Shown here: positions 1-8,671 of the stretch, one piece after another | Position numbering within the stretch: position 1 is the first letter of the stretch | How the letters are laid out: the number at the start of each line of letters is the position of its first letter | Program-made: the position numbers and the translations under genes | The notes under the pieces: model-generated | The model's input: only the letters and a program-made list of their open reading frames with translations | Databases searched by the model: none | Told to the model about the DNA's origin: nothing | Source: Clostridium zeae | Lineage (GTDB): Bacteria > Bacillota > Clostridia > Clostridiales > Clostridiaceae | Direction of reading: 5' to 3' | Length of the DNA stretch: 64,000 bases | Assembly: GCF_017312485.1 (NCBI RefSeq) | Contig: NZ_BMBA01000006.1 | Coordinates: forward strand, 159,385-223,384

Positions 1-43
1 CTATTGTTATAAAAAGATAGTCTTTAAAAACTTTATTTTGCAT
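1..43 (-). CDS. Start of a second YitT-like membrane protein (partial)
   Basis: An ATG at 43-41 on the minus strand is preceded by a good AGGAGG at 53-58 and opens a frame that runs off the window. Only 14 codons are visible, reading MQNKVFKDYLFITI. This resembles the first residues of the YitT-family protein just upstream (MKQKLKEFLVITIG), so a tandem paralogue is the likely identity. This is inference from a very short stretch; family membership cannot be proved here. Confidence 0.5.
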   Translation of the reverse strand, partial: MQNKVFKDYLFITI

Positions 44-146
44 CTCACAATTCCTCCTAATGCTTTAATATATATTTAATTCGTTTTACTTAATATATAT
101 TTTAAAGTTCTCTCATTAGAATACCCAAGTTATCTATTAAATATAT

Positions 147-243
147 AGATGAACCACTTCATATTTAAACTTATATTTTCAAATTCTCCTCTCAAAAACC
201 AGAGGAGTTTTGAAAATAGGTTTCGGATTGAAGTGTTTCATCT
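147..243. repeat. Hairpin repeat family A, full copy 1
   Basis: A long imperfect palindrome. The outer arms are AGATGAACCACTTCAT (147-162) and the near-complement TTGAAGTGTTTCATCT (228-243). The inner arms are TATTTTCAAATTCTCCTCT (174-192) and AGAGGAGTTTTGAAAATA (201-218). A second full copy with the same architecture lies at 49060-49156, and partial copies lie near 15399, 23869 and 35494. It fills most of the gap between the YitT gene and the gene at the window edge. It could be a miniature mobile palindromic element or an RNA hairpin. Confidence 0.8.
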
Positions 244-325
244 TTAGATAAACCACTTTGTATGAAAATTTATAATTGTACTTTATTCATATATACAATC
301 ATATTTTCTCTATAACAAAACTTTT

Positions 326-1177
326 TTATCCATTATGTATATCTTTAAAACCTTGTCCTAAAACTTCATGAGCTTCACTTACAATTACAAATGCATCTTT
401 ATCAATAATTTTTATGTAAGATCTTAATTTTATCAATTGCGTTCTATCCATTACACAGTATATAACCTCTTTATCAGCATCAGTATATCCACCTTTTCCT
501 GTGAATACTGTGCAACCTCTATTAATTTCGTCTATTATATACTTCTTTATAACTTCACTTTTATTTGTAAATACAGCAACCGACTTTACTGAATTAAATC
601 CCTCAATAACTTTATCTATTATTATTCCATTTAACATTACACAGACTATTGCATACAATCCTTTATTAAGTCCAAAAGCTAAAGCACATAAAATAACTAC
701 AATTATATCAACCGCCTGCATGCATCTTCCCATGTCCCAATGGAAAAACTTATTTAATATTTTAGCTAATATATCTGTTCCTCCTGTTGATGCATTTTGA
801 GAAAACACTACTCCAAGTCCTATACCAAGGAGGCCTGTCCCTATTATTACTGCAAGCATGGGATCTGTAGTCAATGCATGAGGCTTTAAAAATTTCTCAA
901 TTATCCACATTGAAACCGAAAGACCAAAGGCAGCATATAGAGTTTTACCTCCGAAGCCTCCACCTACTACAAAAAAAGCAATTATAAATAAAACTATATT
1001 CATAATTATCATTAATATTCCCATAGGCAAGGCTGGAATATAATAATTTATAACCATAGCAATACCCGTTATTCCTCCACCAGATATATTATTAGGAACA
1101 TAAAAATATTGTACAGCTATAGAAACCAATATGAATCCAATTGTGATAACTAAAAATTCTTTTAACTTTTGTTTCAA
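326..1177 (-). CDS. YitT family membrane protein (DUF161/DUF2179)
   Basis: A 283-residue integral membrane protein. About five hydrophobic segments fill residues 5-200 (the YitT domain), followed by a soluble C-terminal DUF2179-type domain (about 210-275, with a GKGGYTDADKEVIYCV stretch). The start codon is TTG at 1177-1175, chosen because an AGGAGG lies about 8 nt upstream; an ATG further up is out of frame. Proteins of this family are common in Firmicutes, and their transport substrate is not firmly established. It appears to be transcribed alone, since a terminator separates it from the transketolase genes upstream. Confidence 0.85.
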   Translation of the reverse strand: MKQKLKEFLVITIGFILVSIAVQYFYVPNNISGGGITGIAMVINYYIPALPMGILMIIMNIVLFIIAFFVVGGGFGGKTLYAAFGLSVSMWIIEKFLKPHALTTDPMLAVIIGTGLLGIGLGVVFSQNASTGGTDILAKILNKFFHWDMGRCMQAVDIIVVILCALAFGLNKGLYAIVCVMLNGIIIDKVIEGFNSVKSVAVFTNKSEVIKKYIIDEINRGCTVFTGKGGYTDADKEVIYCVMDRTQLIKLRSYIKIIDKDAFVIVSEAHEVLGQGFKDIHNG

Positions 1178-1250
1178 GATGTATTCCTCCTCATAAACCT
1201 ATATTATATAAACATCTTATTTGCATTAAATGTTCTATGAATTTAAAAGC

Positions 1251-1280
1251 AAAAAACAGTATAGACTCCTCTATACTGTT
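1251..1280 (-). terminator. Rho-independent terminator after the transketolase pair
   Basis: A perfect 10-bp stem, AACAGTATAG (1255-1264) with CTATACTGTT (1271-1280). On the minus strand it is followed by TTTT, placing transcript termination just beyond the transketolase C-terminal gene. Confidence 0.85.
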
Positions 1281-1334
1281 ATATTACCCGATTTACATCA
1301 AATATTCTAGCTTTTTCTTTTACTTGCTTCCTTT

Positions 1335-2279
1335 TTAACGCTTTAGCTCAACAACGCGCTTAACTGCGTCAGCTATATCTTCAGCTGTAAGCCCATATGC
1401 TTTTAAAAGTTCATCTGGTTTACCACTTTCTCCGAAAGTATCTTTAACTCCTACTCTCATTACTGGTACAGGGAAACTTTCACTTAATACTTCACAAACT
1501 GCTGATCCCAATCCACCTATTATATTATGTTCCTCAGCTGTTATAATAGCTCCAGTAGATTTTGCCGCACTTATAATAATTTCTTTGTCAATAGGCTTTA
1601 AGGTATGAATATTTATTACTGCAACATCTATTCCAAGTGGCTTTAATATCTCTTTAGCTTCAAGTGCCTTTTCTACCATTATTCCAGTTGCAATTATAGT
1701 AGCGCTATTTCCTTCTGCCAGTTTTACGCCCTTACCTATCTCGAATTTATATTGTTCATTATCATTTACTGTAGAAACTGCCATTCTACCTAATCTTACA
1801 TAACATGGACCTACATACTCAGCAATAGCTTTTATTGCAGCCTCAGTTTCAATATCATCGGCTGGGTTTATCACTGTCATATTAGGTATACTTCTCATTA
1901 AGGATAAATCTTCTATAGCTTGATGCGAAGCCCCATCTTCTCCTACAGTTAAACCTGCATGCGTAGCACAAATCTTAACATTTAAGTTTGGATAACATAT
2001 AGAGTTTCTTATTTGTTCAAATGCTCTTCCAGCAGCAAACATAGCAAAAGTACTTACAAATGGTATTTTGTTACAAGTTGAAAGACCAGCTGCAACTCCC
2101 ATCATATTTCCTTCAGCTATTCCCATATTTAAAAATCTTTCAGGAAAAACAGCTTTAAAGTCTGCTGTTTTAGTAGATTTTGATAGATCTGCATCTAAAA
2201 CTACAACTTGTTCATTAACTTTTCCTAGTTCTGCTAAAGCCTTTCCGTAAGCTTCTCTTGTCGCAACTTTCTTAGCCAT
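1335..2279 (-). CDS. Transketolase, C-terminal subunit
   Basis: 314 residues matching the C-terminal half of transketolase: a pyrimidine-binding domain (about residues 5-170, including GIAEGNMMGVAAGLS, whose Glu would activate thiamine diphosphate) and a C-terminal transketolase domain (about 190-305). It would act with the N-terminal half encoded directly upstream in the non-oxidative pentose phosphate pathway. The start ATG overlaps the preceding stop as TAATG, a sign of translational coupling. Split transketolases are common in clostridia and archaea. A role in other thiamine-diphosphate C2-transfer reactions cannot be excluded. Confidence 0.93.
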   Translation of the reverse strand: MAKKVATREAYGKALAELGKVNEQVVVLDADLSKSTKTADFKAVFPERFLNMGIAEGNMMGVAAGLSTCNKIPFVSTFAMFAAGRAFEQIRNSICYPNLNVKICATHAGLTVGEDGASHQAIEDLSLMRSIPNMTVINPADDIETEAAIKAIAEYVGPCYVRLGRMAVSTVNDNEQYKFEIGKGVKLAEGNSATIIATGIMVEKALEAKEILKPLGIDVAVINIHTLKPIDKEIIISAAKSTGAIITAEEHNIIGGLGSAVCEVLSESFPVPVMRVGVKDTFGESGKPDELLKAYGLTAEDIADAVKRVVELKR

Positions 2280-3103
2280 TAGTTTTCCCCTCCGATCTCA
2301 TTTAAAGCTTGTTCACATTGTTCTTTATTTGGTGCTGTACCATGCCATCCAGCTTCATTTTCCATAAATGAAACGCCTTTTCCTTTTACCGTTTTACATA
2401 CAATCACTGTAGGCTTTCCTTTAGTATTTCTAGCTGCATCTATAGCACTTATTATTGCCTCTATATCATGACCATCTATATTAATAACATTCCATCCAAA
2501 AGCTAAAAACTTTTCAGCTATCGGAGCTGGATTCATTACTTTTTCAATATCTCCATCTATTTGAAGTCCATTATAATCAATAAAAGCTGTTAGATTATCA
2601 AGCTTATAATGAGCAGCAGCCATAGAAGCTTCCCAAACTTGCCCCTCTTCAAGCTCTCCATCTCCTAATAAAGTATATACTCTGTATTCCTTATTATCTA
2701 ATTTGCCTGCAAGAGCCATTCCAACAGCTGCTGATATACCTTGTCCTAAAGAACCAGTGGACATATCAACCCCTGGAACATCATTCATGTTTGGATGTCC
2801 TTGAAGCATTGATCCAAGCTTTCTTAAACCTTTTAATTCTTCTACAGGAAAAAATCCTTTTCTAGCAAGTGCACTGTATAATACTGGTGCTGCATGACCT
2901 TTTGATAGAACAAATCTATCTCTATCTTCTTTTCTAGGATTTTCAGGATCTACATTCATTTCTTTAAAATAAAGAGTTGTTAGTATGTCTGCAGCAGAAA
3001 GCGATCCACCAGGATGACCTGATGCTGATTCTGTCAGCATAGTTATAATATCTTTTCTTATAGTCTTAGTAATTTGTCTTAATTCTTCAACTTTATTACT
3101 CAT
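2279..3103 (-). CDS. Transketolase, N-terminal subunit
   Basis: 274 residues covering the thiamine-diphosphate-binding half of transketolase. The conserved [14 protein letters not shown] near residue 28, [13 protein letters not shown] near 68 and the cofactor motif [13 protein letters not shown] (about 147-159) followed by the Asn-containing DYNGLQIDG are all present. It is the first gene of a two-gene operon with its C-terminal partner. A GGAGGTTAAT ribosome-binding site precedes the ATG. The ~490-bp region upstream presumably holds the promoter, but no convincing -35/-10 pair was identified. Confidence 0.93.
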   Translation of the reverse strand: MSNKVEELRQITKTIRKDIITMLTESASGHPGGSLSAADILTTLYFKEMNVDPENPRKEDRDRFVLSKGHAAPVLYSALARKGFFPVEELKGLRKLGSMLQGHPNMNDVPGVDMSTGSLGQGISAAVGMALAGKLDNKEYRVYTLLGDGELEEGQVWEASMAAAHYKLDNLTAFIDYNGLQIDGDIEKVMNPAPIAEKFLAFGWNVINIDGHDIEAIISAIDAARNTKGKPTVIVCKTVKGKGVSFMENEAGWHGTAPNKEQCEQALNEIGGEN

Positions 3104-3530
3104 ATTAACCTCCTATGTCCTGTTTTTCTTAAATCTCTTCTTAAGTCTAATATAGGTGAACTAATATATTTTATTTTTACATTGCTAAATTTCTTCAATA
3201 TTAATTGTCGAAAGTTTCAAAAATGCTCATTAGTTCTAATTGTTCTAAATATTCAACTGGATTATCTATATACTTTTCTTAAGATTAAGTAAGTCATACT
3301 AATTATACCATTAATATCTTTAATAATCAGCCAATAGTTATTCTACCACAACCAACCTCAATTGGGTATACTTATTTAATATTTTTACACATATTAGTGC
3401 TATTTTTCATCATATGTGCTATACAATTGTTTTTTACAATTCACTATATAATACATATATACCATGATTTTTTAACATTATTACTGAAATTAAGATATTA
3501 CTACCAGACATACTATATGATTTAGCTAAT

Positions 3531-3583
3531 AAAATTAAGCATCGGAGGAGTGACACCTTAATTTCAAAGCATATATCAGCGCC
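3531..3583 (-). repeat. Repeat family C, shortened copy
   Basis: Read on the minus strand, this stretch (GGCGCTGA...TTTGAAATTAAGGTGT...CCGATGCTTAATTTT) aligns with the element at 30284-30355, sharing a GGCG start, TTGAAATTAAG, CCGATGCTT and a terminal TTAATTTT. It retains one stem, AAATTAAG/CTTAATTT. It is the only structure seen in the 490-bp gene-free stretch 3104-3595 apart from the mazF terminator; the rest is AT-rich with no convincing ORF. Confidence 0.5.
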
Positions 3584-3597
3584 ATCCATCTAAAAAA

Positions 3598-3628
3598 CAA
3601 AAATCCCTAGTTTTTTCAAACTAGGGAT
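3598..3628 (-). terminator. Terminator after mazF/endoA
   Basis: An 11-bp perfect stem, ATCCCTAGTTT (3603-3613) with AAACTAGGGAT (3618-3628), followed on the minus strand by TTTTTGTTTTTT. It lies a few bases beyond the toxin gene stop codon. Confidence 0.9.
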
Positions 3629-3633
3629 AACAT

Positions 3634-3987
3634 TTAATCTAGAGCTAAACTTATTAGCAAAGCTTTATTAACTTTTTTCATATCATCATCAGTCATATGA
3701 CCAATCTTCTCTTTCAATCTCTTTTTGTCCAAAGTACGCACTTGTTCTAGTAATACAACGGAATCTCTATTAAGTCCATATTCTTCTGATGATATCTCAA
3801 CATGTGTAGGTAGCTTAGCTTTATTTATTTGAGAAGTTATCGCTGCTACAATCACAGTTGGGCTATATTTATTTCCTATATCATTTTGTACTATTATTAC
3901 TGGTCTTATGCCGCCTTGCTCTGATCCTACTACAGGACTTAGGTCTGCATAAAATATATCGCCTCTTTTTACACTTATAACTGTCAT
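3634..3987 (-). CDS. ndoA: MazF/EndoA-type mRNA interferase toxin
   Basis: 117 residues from the ATG at 3987. It closely matches Bacillus subtilis EndoA, with [21 protein letters not shown] at the N-terminus (cut here: [13 protein letters not shown]), [22 protein letters not shown] and the C-terminal ISLALD. EndoA cleaves single-stranded RNA at UACAU-like sites. An in-frame upstream extension exists, but an ATG nearer the GGAGTG ribosome site is followed at once by a stop, so 3987 is the best start. The GGAGTGTGA ribosome site overlaps the stop codon of the antitoxin gene, so the two are probably translationally coupled. Confidence 0.93.
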   Translation of the reverse strand: MTVISVKRGDIFYADLSPVVGSEQGGIRPVIIVQNDIGNKYSPTVIVAAITSQINKAKLPTHVEISSEEYGLNRDSVVLLEQVRTLDKKRLKEKIGHMTDDDMKKVNKALLISLALD

Positions 3988-3995
3988 TACATATA

Positions 3996-4235
3996 TCACA
4001 CTCCGAATAGCCAAGTCTCATATTCAATAGTATTTTGAAGGTCTGATGCAACACCAAGTTCGGCAAGCTCTAGGTTAATACTTGCCATTTCTTCATAGCC
4101 TTTTTTCATTAATAAATAAAATGATGATTCTTTTTTATCCTCATTATATGATATTAAATTTGCATCATTTAATTGACTATATTTTTTATATTTTTTTTCT
4201 CGTGCACCGTTTTCTCTATTCTTTGAATATGACAT
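3996..4235 (-). CDS. EndoAI-like antitoxin with an unusual N-terminus
   Basis: 79 residues directly upstream of the toxin. The C-terminal half ([20 protein letters not shown]) aligns with the toxin-neutralising tail of B. subtilis EndoAI (LMRRGYMEMAKINL). The N-terminal half is Lys/Asn/Tyr-rich and shows no obvious ribbon-helix-helix signature such as the usual ISLP strand. The position and the conserved tail support an antitoxin role. DNA-binding autoregulation is doubtful. The ATG at 4235 has GAGGAG and GGGAG stretches upstream. Confidence 0.75.
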   Translation of the reverse strand: MSYSKNRENGAREKKYKKYSQLNDANLISYNEDKKESSFYLLMKKGYEEMASINLELAELGVASDLQNTIEYETWLFGV

Positions 4236-4286
4236 GATTCTCCCATCTCCTCAGAGTTATAAAAAGAATGATATATGTATAAGTAA

Positions 4287-4314
4287 ATTATAGCAAATTA
4301 TGTCACAATGTCAA
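4287..4314 (-). promoter_or_regulatory. SigmaA-type promoter of the antitoxin-toxin operon
   Basis: On the minus strand, TTGACA (4314-4309) and TATAAT (4292-4287) are both exact consensus with a 16-bp spacer, about 50 bp upstream of the antitoxin start codon. The rest of the gap up to 4632 is AT-rich with no gene; this is where alr sits in the Bacillus arrangement. Confidence 0.8.
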
Positions 4315-4632
4315 AGAATTTTCATCCTTAGCTATTCTTTTTTTACTTTTTTTTACAATTATTTTATGTATTTGATATTTTCTATTATATTTATATAAAT
4401 ACATAAAATAATTAAAGTTATTATCATTGAATTATAAATTAAAATTTCAATGTTTTAAAACCCACAATCATATCATATGTACATACTTTGGGAAATTACT
4501 TAAACAATATAAACTCGTAAAAACATATACTATCTAGTTATTAATTTCCTCAAGTATTTGAGTTCTTATGTTTTCTATCTTATTTCTCCTTTAAAACTTT
4601 ATTTATTGTTAATCATATCTGTATGTTCGATA

Positions 4633-5247
4633 CTATAGGTTAAATAATTTTTCATCCAATTTATTTGATTTCTTAAAATTACTATATTCTATCCGTCCTC
4701 TCTCTTGTCCATTCTTATCATATATTAATAACTCTTTAGGGACCTTTGATTCACTGTCTATTATCAGCATCTGTTTGTCCATATTTTGATTACTGTTCAA
4801 TATTGAAAACTCAACAATCAGACATCTTATTCCATTTATGTCCTTATAGTAATATTTAATTTCTTGATCTAACACAAGGTACTTTCCAATTTCACCTATA
4901 AAAGCTAATTTATAAAATTCGTCAGAGTTCTTGTCCATTTCATATTGTCTATTAGTACTAGTATCCTTTACGTATATCTTGTTTTGTTTGTATAGATATA
5001 TTCTTCCTTCTTTAAAATCAACTCTTGTTCCTTGTTCCCTGTCATAACATTGGGTAGTTTCATACTTTACTTCACCCCTAGAACTTATAGAAGTATAAGT
5101 TACATCTGCAGTATATGACTTTATCTCTTTTATTTCATCTAATATTTCTTCTGGAGTAATATTATAAAACTTTTGATAAGCAGCAAATATTGAAACTGCT
5201 GCTATTATTATAAATAGTAATATTAGTAATAGTCGATTTTTTTTCAT
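4633..5247 (-). CDS. LolA-superfamily, GerS/YdcC-like membrane-anchored protein
   Basis: 204 residues: a basic N-terminus and one hydrophobic helix (about 5-22), then a soluble domain rich in beta-type segments (TYTSISSRGEVKYETTQCYD, KQMLIIDSES, PKELLIYDKNG). The pattern resembles the LolA-like fold of sporulation lipoprotein YdcC and germination protein GerS. There is no lipobox Cys after the helix, so it would be held by the helix rather than by a lipid. The position after acpS-nnr matches that of ydcC in Bacillus. A sporulation or germination role is inference. Confidence 0.6.
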   Translation of the reverse strand: MKKNRLLLILLFIIIAAVSIFAAYQKFYNITPEEILDEIKEIKSYTADVTYTSISSRGEVKYETTQCYDREQGTRVDFKEGRIYLYKQNKIYVKDTSTNRQYEMDKNSDEFYKLAFIGEIGKYLVLDQEIKYYYKDINGIRCLIVEFSILNSNQNMDKQMLIIDSESKVPKELLIYDKNGQERGRIEYSNFKKSNKLDEKLFNL

Positions 5248-5305
5248 AAACCCTCCTAAATTATGACTACATTAATACTATTATTAATCTAACAGCAGTT
5301 TTATT

Positions 5306-6808
5306 CTATTTAAATTGCATTTCTTTTATTGCTGAGGGGATATTTTCAATAATATGGCTAGCATTTACACAATACATCGATTTCGATAAACATTCGCCAA
5401 TATATCCATGCACGTAAGCCCCAGCTGCTGTAGCTTCAAGTATATTGATTCCTTGAGCTATAAAGCTGGTTATTATTCCAGTTAGACAGTCCCCCATCCC
5501 ACCTGATGCCATAGCACTATTTCCTGTTGGATTTATGTAAGTTTTATTCCCATCCGTTATTATTGTATTATAACCTTTTAAAAGAACAACAATCTTGTAC
5601 TTTTGTGCAATCTCTTTGGCAACTTCTAACCTATTTTCCTTTATATAATCCCTTGAGTATCCAGTTAAATTTGACATTTCACCTATATGAGGTGTAATTA
5701 CAATTGAACATTTCTTATTTTTAAGAATGTCTGATTCATCCCTCAACACATTTATGCCATCAGCATCTATAACAACGGGGCATTCAGCATTATATATAAC
5801 CTTTTTTAATAGCTTTAATGTATTAGAACTATCTCCCATACCTGGACCTATAGCTATGCAATCACTTTTTCTGATATGTTTATCTAACTGTTCTTCATCT
5901 TCATAACTAGAAGTCATTGCTTCTATAAATTTACATGATAATATTTGTTGTAGCTCTTTTGAAGTACTTAGAGTAACTAACCCAGCTCCACTTCTTACAG
6001 CACTGTTAGTAGTAATATATGCAGCACCAGAAAAGCCACTAGAGCCTGCTAACACTAATACTCTTCCATAATCGCCTTTATACCCATACTTATCCCTTTG
6101 TGGTATGTGTTTTTTTACTAGCTCCTCAGTAATCATGAAAATATTCTCACTATGTTCATCAATTACTGATCCAGGTATTCCAATGCTTTCAACCACTACT
6201 TTTCCAGTATAGGTACTGGTTCCCCAGGTTAAGAAACCTTTCTTTAAGAATTCAAAAGTTATAGTTTTATTTGCATTAATACAACTACCCATTACCTTAC
6301 CATTATCACAATTCATACCAGATGGAACATCAATAGAAACTATGTATTCACTATTTTCATTTATAACCGAGATTATATCTATATAAAATTCTGATAGGTT
6401 TCTAGATAACCCAGTTCCAAATAAGGCATCTATGGTTGCATCACTATTTACTAGACATTCTCTAAACTGAGAACAATCTTCTATATTATTTAAAGGATAG
6501 ACCTTAATTCCCAAATGTTTTAATATATGATAATTTATTAAGCAGTCCTCTGATAACTTATCATTTAAATTAACTAAGAACACATCAATATCTTTTCCTA
6601 AAACCTTAAGATGCCTTGCTACAGCCAAACCATCTCCGCCATTGTTTCCACTTCCACAAACTATTACGAACTTTTTATTCTTATGTAATTCTAAATTATT
6701 TATAATCTTTAATGCTGCATTTTCCATAAGAATAATACTAGGTATACCTATTTTATCTACGCAATACTTATCTATACTCTTTTGGGCAGCTGCTGAACCT
6801 ACTCTCAT
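5306..6808 (-). CDS. nnr: Bifunctional NAD(P)HX epimerase / ADP-dependent NAD(P)HX dehydratase
   Basis: A 500-residue fusion that repairs hydrated NAD(P)H. The N-terminal YjeF epimerase domain (about 1-210) has CGSGNNGGDGLAVARHL and a DALFGTGLSR loop. The C-terminal ribokinase-like dehydratase domain (about 225-495) has AGSSGFSGAAYI, GPGMG and the nucleotide/catalytic block ASGGMGDCLTGIITSF. The ATG at 6808 follows GGAGGGATAATTAA, which overlaps the end of acpS, so the genes are co-transcribed. Domain order and length are typical of clostridial Nnr. Confidence 0.95.
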   Translation of the reverse strand: MRVGSAAAQKSIDKYCVDKIGIPSIILMENAALKIINNLELHKNKKFVIVCGSGNNGGDGLAVARHLKVLGKDIDVFLVNLNDKLSEDCLINYHILKHLGIKVYPLNNIEDCSQFRECLVNSDATIDALFGTGLSRNLSEFYIDIISVINENSEYIVSIDVPSGMNCDNGKVMGSCINANKTITFEFLKKGFLTWGTSTYTGKVVVESIGIPGSVIDEHSENIFMITEELVKKHIPQRDKYGYKGDYGRVLVLAGSSGFSGAAYITTNSAVRSGAGLVTLSTSKELQQILSCKFIEAMTSSYEDEEQLDKHIRKSDCIAIGPGMGDSSNTLKLLKKVIYNAECPVVIDADGINVLRDESDILKNKKCSIVITPHIGEMSNLTGYSRDYIKENRLEVAKEIAQKYKIVVLLKGYNTIITDGNKTYINPTGNSAMASGGMGDCLTGIITSFIAQGINILEATAAGAYVHGYIGECLSKSMYCVNASHIIENIPSAIKEMQFK

Positions 6809-6812
6809 TTAA

Positions 6813-7184
6813 TTATCCCTCCAATACAGCAAATGCAATCGCATCACTTTTGCTATGAGATATACTTATATGAATTGATTTTACCCCCCTAAGCTCTGCA
6901 ATGATTTTAGCTCTCCCATATAAATTAACTTCTGGTTTTCCTATCCCATTTCTTACTATTTCTATATCTTTTAATTGAAATCCCCTTATTCCTGTACCTA
7001 GCGCTTTGCTAATAGCCTCCTTCGCAGCAAAATTCCCCGCAATAGACTCCATCCTCATACCCTTTTCTCTGAATAAAAGCATCTCACCTTCACTATAGAC
7101 CTTACTTATAAAAGATTTAGTTCTCTCAACAGCTCTTTTTATTCTATCTATCTCAATTATATCGACTCCTGTACCAATAATCAT
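6813..7184 (-). CDS. acpS: Holo-[acyl-carrier-protein] synthase
   Basis: 123 residues from the ATG at 7184, which has AGGGGTGAG just upstream; a longer in-frame reading to 7226 adds residues not typical of the family. It transfers phosphopantetheine from CoA to apo-ACP. The family motifs GTGVDIIEIDRI at the N-terminus and GNFAAKEAISKALGTG in the middle provide the Mg-binding Asp and Glu. It leads the acpS-nnr-LolA-like operon. Confidence 0.95.
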   Translation of the reverse strand: MIIGTGVDIIEIDRIKRAVERTKSFISKVYSEGEMLLFREKGMRMESIAGNFAAKEAISKALGTGIRGFQLKDIEIVRNGIGKPEVNLYGRAKIIAELRGVKSIHISISHSKSDAIAFAVLEG

Positions 7185-7241
7185 ATGCTCACCCCTAAAT
7201 ATATTCAGAACAAGTTTTATAATCATATTTGCTCTATTAAT

Positions 7242-7269
7242 ATTTTATATCTTTAAAAAGATATTTCAA
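7242..7269 (-). promoter_or_regulatory. Putative acpS operon promoter
   Basis: TTGAAA (7269-7264) and TAAAAT (7247-7242) on the minus strand with a 16-bp spacer, about 60 bp upstream of the acpS start. Near-consensus, but the region is AT-rich. Confidence 0.5.
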
Positions 7270-7418
7270 AGTTATAGCAGAGATAAATTAGAATTTATCT
7301 GAAAATGAACCATTCACTCCTTAAAGCAATATTTTTTTATCGCATCCTTATAGAAGATTTTTGAACATGTATAAATTAAGTTTTTAATCACGTCTTCTAT
7401 TTAAAATATGACAAAATA

Positions 7419-7446
7419 TTAAGGAAAGTATATATACTTTCCTTAA
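7419..7446 (-). terminator. Terminator after the small hypothetical gene at 7460
   Basis: A perfect palindrome, TTAAGGAAAGTATA/TATACTTTCCTTAA, followed on the minus strand by TATTTTG. It lies just past the stop of the gene ending at 7460. Confidence 0.75.
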
Positions 7447-7459
7447 GAAAAAGAATGTA

Positions 7460-7789
7460 TTAATTTGCTATAGATAAACAGCATGTACTGAAATCTCCTA
7501 ATAACTCATCTACTCTTTCTCCTAGAACATCAATTAAATGAATTGGTGAGACTTGATTTTCATAAACCAAACTTAACAACTGATGAACATTATCATATAT
7601 TGGCGAAATTTTTTCTATGCAGTCTCTTTCTATATTGATCATATTATTGTTATGATCATAATCAGTTCTTTCTATTTCAATGCCGTATACTGCGCTACCT
7701 TTAAAATCCGTCTTAGTTAACCTGTAAGAATAGTTATATTCTTTGTCGTCATAATTAACTTTTCTCCATAAATTTTCAACAACCATCAT
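7460..7789 (-). CDS. Uncharacterised small protein
   Basis: 109 residues, acidic, with no signal peptide or membrane segment. Visible features are a tyrosine-rich N-terminal strand region (YDDKEYNYSYRL), a YGIEIER strand and a C-terminal helix with two adjacent cysteines (FSTCCLSIAN). It may belong to the clostridial DUF6514 group, but this is from memory of general features and unverified. It is a monocistronic unit with AGGGGG upstream of the ATG and its own terminator. Two TTGACA hexamers lie about 80-105 bp upstream, with no clear -10 partner. Confidence 0.7.
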   Translation of the reverse strand: MMVVENLWRKVNYDDKEYNYSYRLTKTDFKGSAVYGIEIERTDYDHNNNMINIERDCIEKISPIYDNVHQLLSLVYENQVSPIHLIDVLGERVDELLGDFSTCCLSIAN

Positions 7790-8040
7790 AAAATTACCCC
7801 CTTAAGCCTTATAAACAAATGTTATAGAACTCATAACAATATCCTAACACTAATTATTTTATTTTTATGTCAAATGATGGTTTGTCAAAAATTTTTTTCT
7901 CTTTAAATTATGACAGAATATATAAAGAATATGCTCTCCATTTCCTATAAATGTATTTTATGATATTTACGTTCCAGCATTATTCACATAAAATATACAA
8001 AACTTGACGAAACTCTGTCTTTCTTGTAGATATTTTTTAA

Positions 8041-8607
8041 TTATTTTATTAATTGTTTTAATGGTATATTAATTCCTAGGTATCTGCACATATCTTCTAC
8101 TATTAAAAGTGCTGCTATTTTTAAAGGCAAATTATCTATTGATTCATCATCAAGGCTCAATGTCTTTTTATAAAATTCTCCTAAGTCTTTTTTATATTTC
8201 ATTTCCATATATATTTCATCTAATATATTTACAATAACTTCATAGCATACTTGAGCAAAATCCTTTTGTACACTATCACTATTATTTATTACAGATTTAA
8301 TAATATAATTTAAGTTTTTATTTCCATACTTGCTTTCTATTTCAGCTAAAAACCTATCACCTATGTATGTTCCTAATAGATCTTCATCAAAAATCGCAAT
8401 CTCTCCATCTGTATTAAAAAACATTACAAAATCTGCAGCTAAATTCCCTTCTTTCCTTAATTCACTTATTAATCTGTTCATTTGACTGCTAAAACCACTA
8501 GTATATTTTGCATCCAACAAAAAATAGGATAACTCTCTAGAAGAGGCTACCCTTACAAAATCAGAAAAATTATTATATGTTTTTTTCATAAAATCATTAT
8601 TTTTCAT
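8041..8607 (-). CDS. Uncharacterised protein
   Basis: 188 residues with no recognised domain. It is predicted soluble and mainly helical, with many acidic residues, and has no signal peptide. A GGGAGG ribosome-binding site precedes the ATG. It lies 64 bp downstream of the MoxR/DUF58/DUF4129 genes on the same strand and could be the fourth gene of that unit, as no terminator hairpin is evident between them. No function is assigned. Confidence 0.75.
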   Translation of the reverse strand: MKNNDFMKKTYNNFSDFVRVASSRELSYFLLDAKYTSGFSSQMNRLISELRKEGNLAADFVMFFNTDGEIAIFDEDLLGTYIGDRFLAEIESKYGNKNLNYIIKSVINNSDSVQKDFAQVCYEVIVNILDEIYMEMKYKKDLGEFYKKTLSLDDESIDNLPLKIAALLIVEDMCRYLGINIPLKQLIK

Positions 8608-8671
8608 TGTTTAACCTCCCTTACAATTCAAATAGTATTTTTATCCAAAGGAGATTATTTTATTCAACATT

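Noticed and set aside
4236..4632. Degraded alanine racemase gene in the gap
   Set aside because: No stretch of translated sequence resembling the PLP-Lys or catalytic Tyr region of Alr was seen in any frame.
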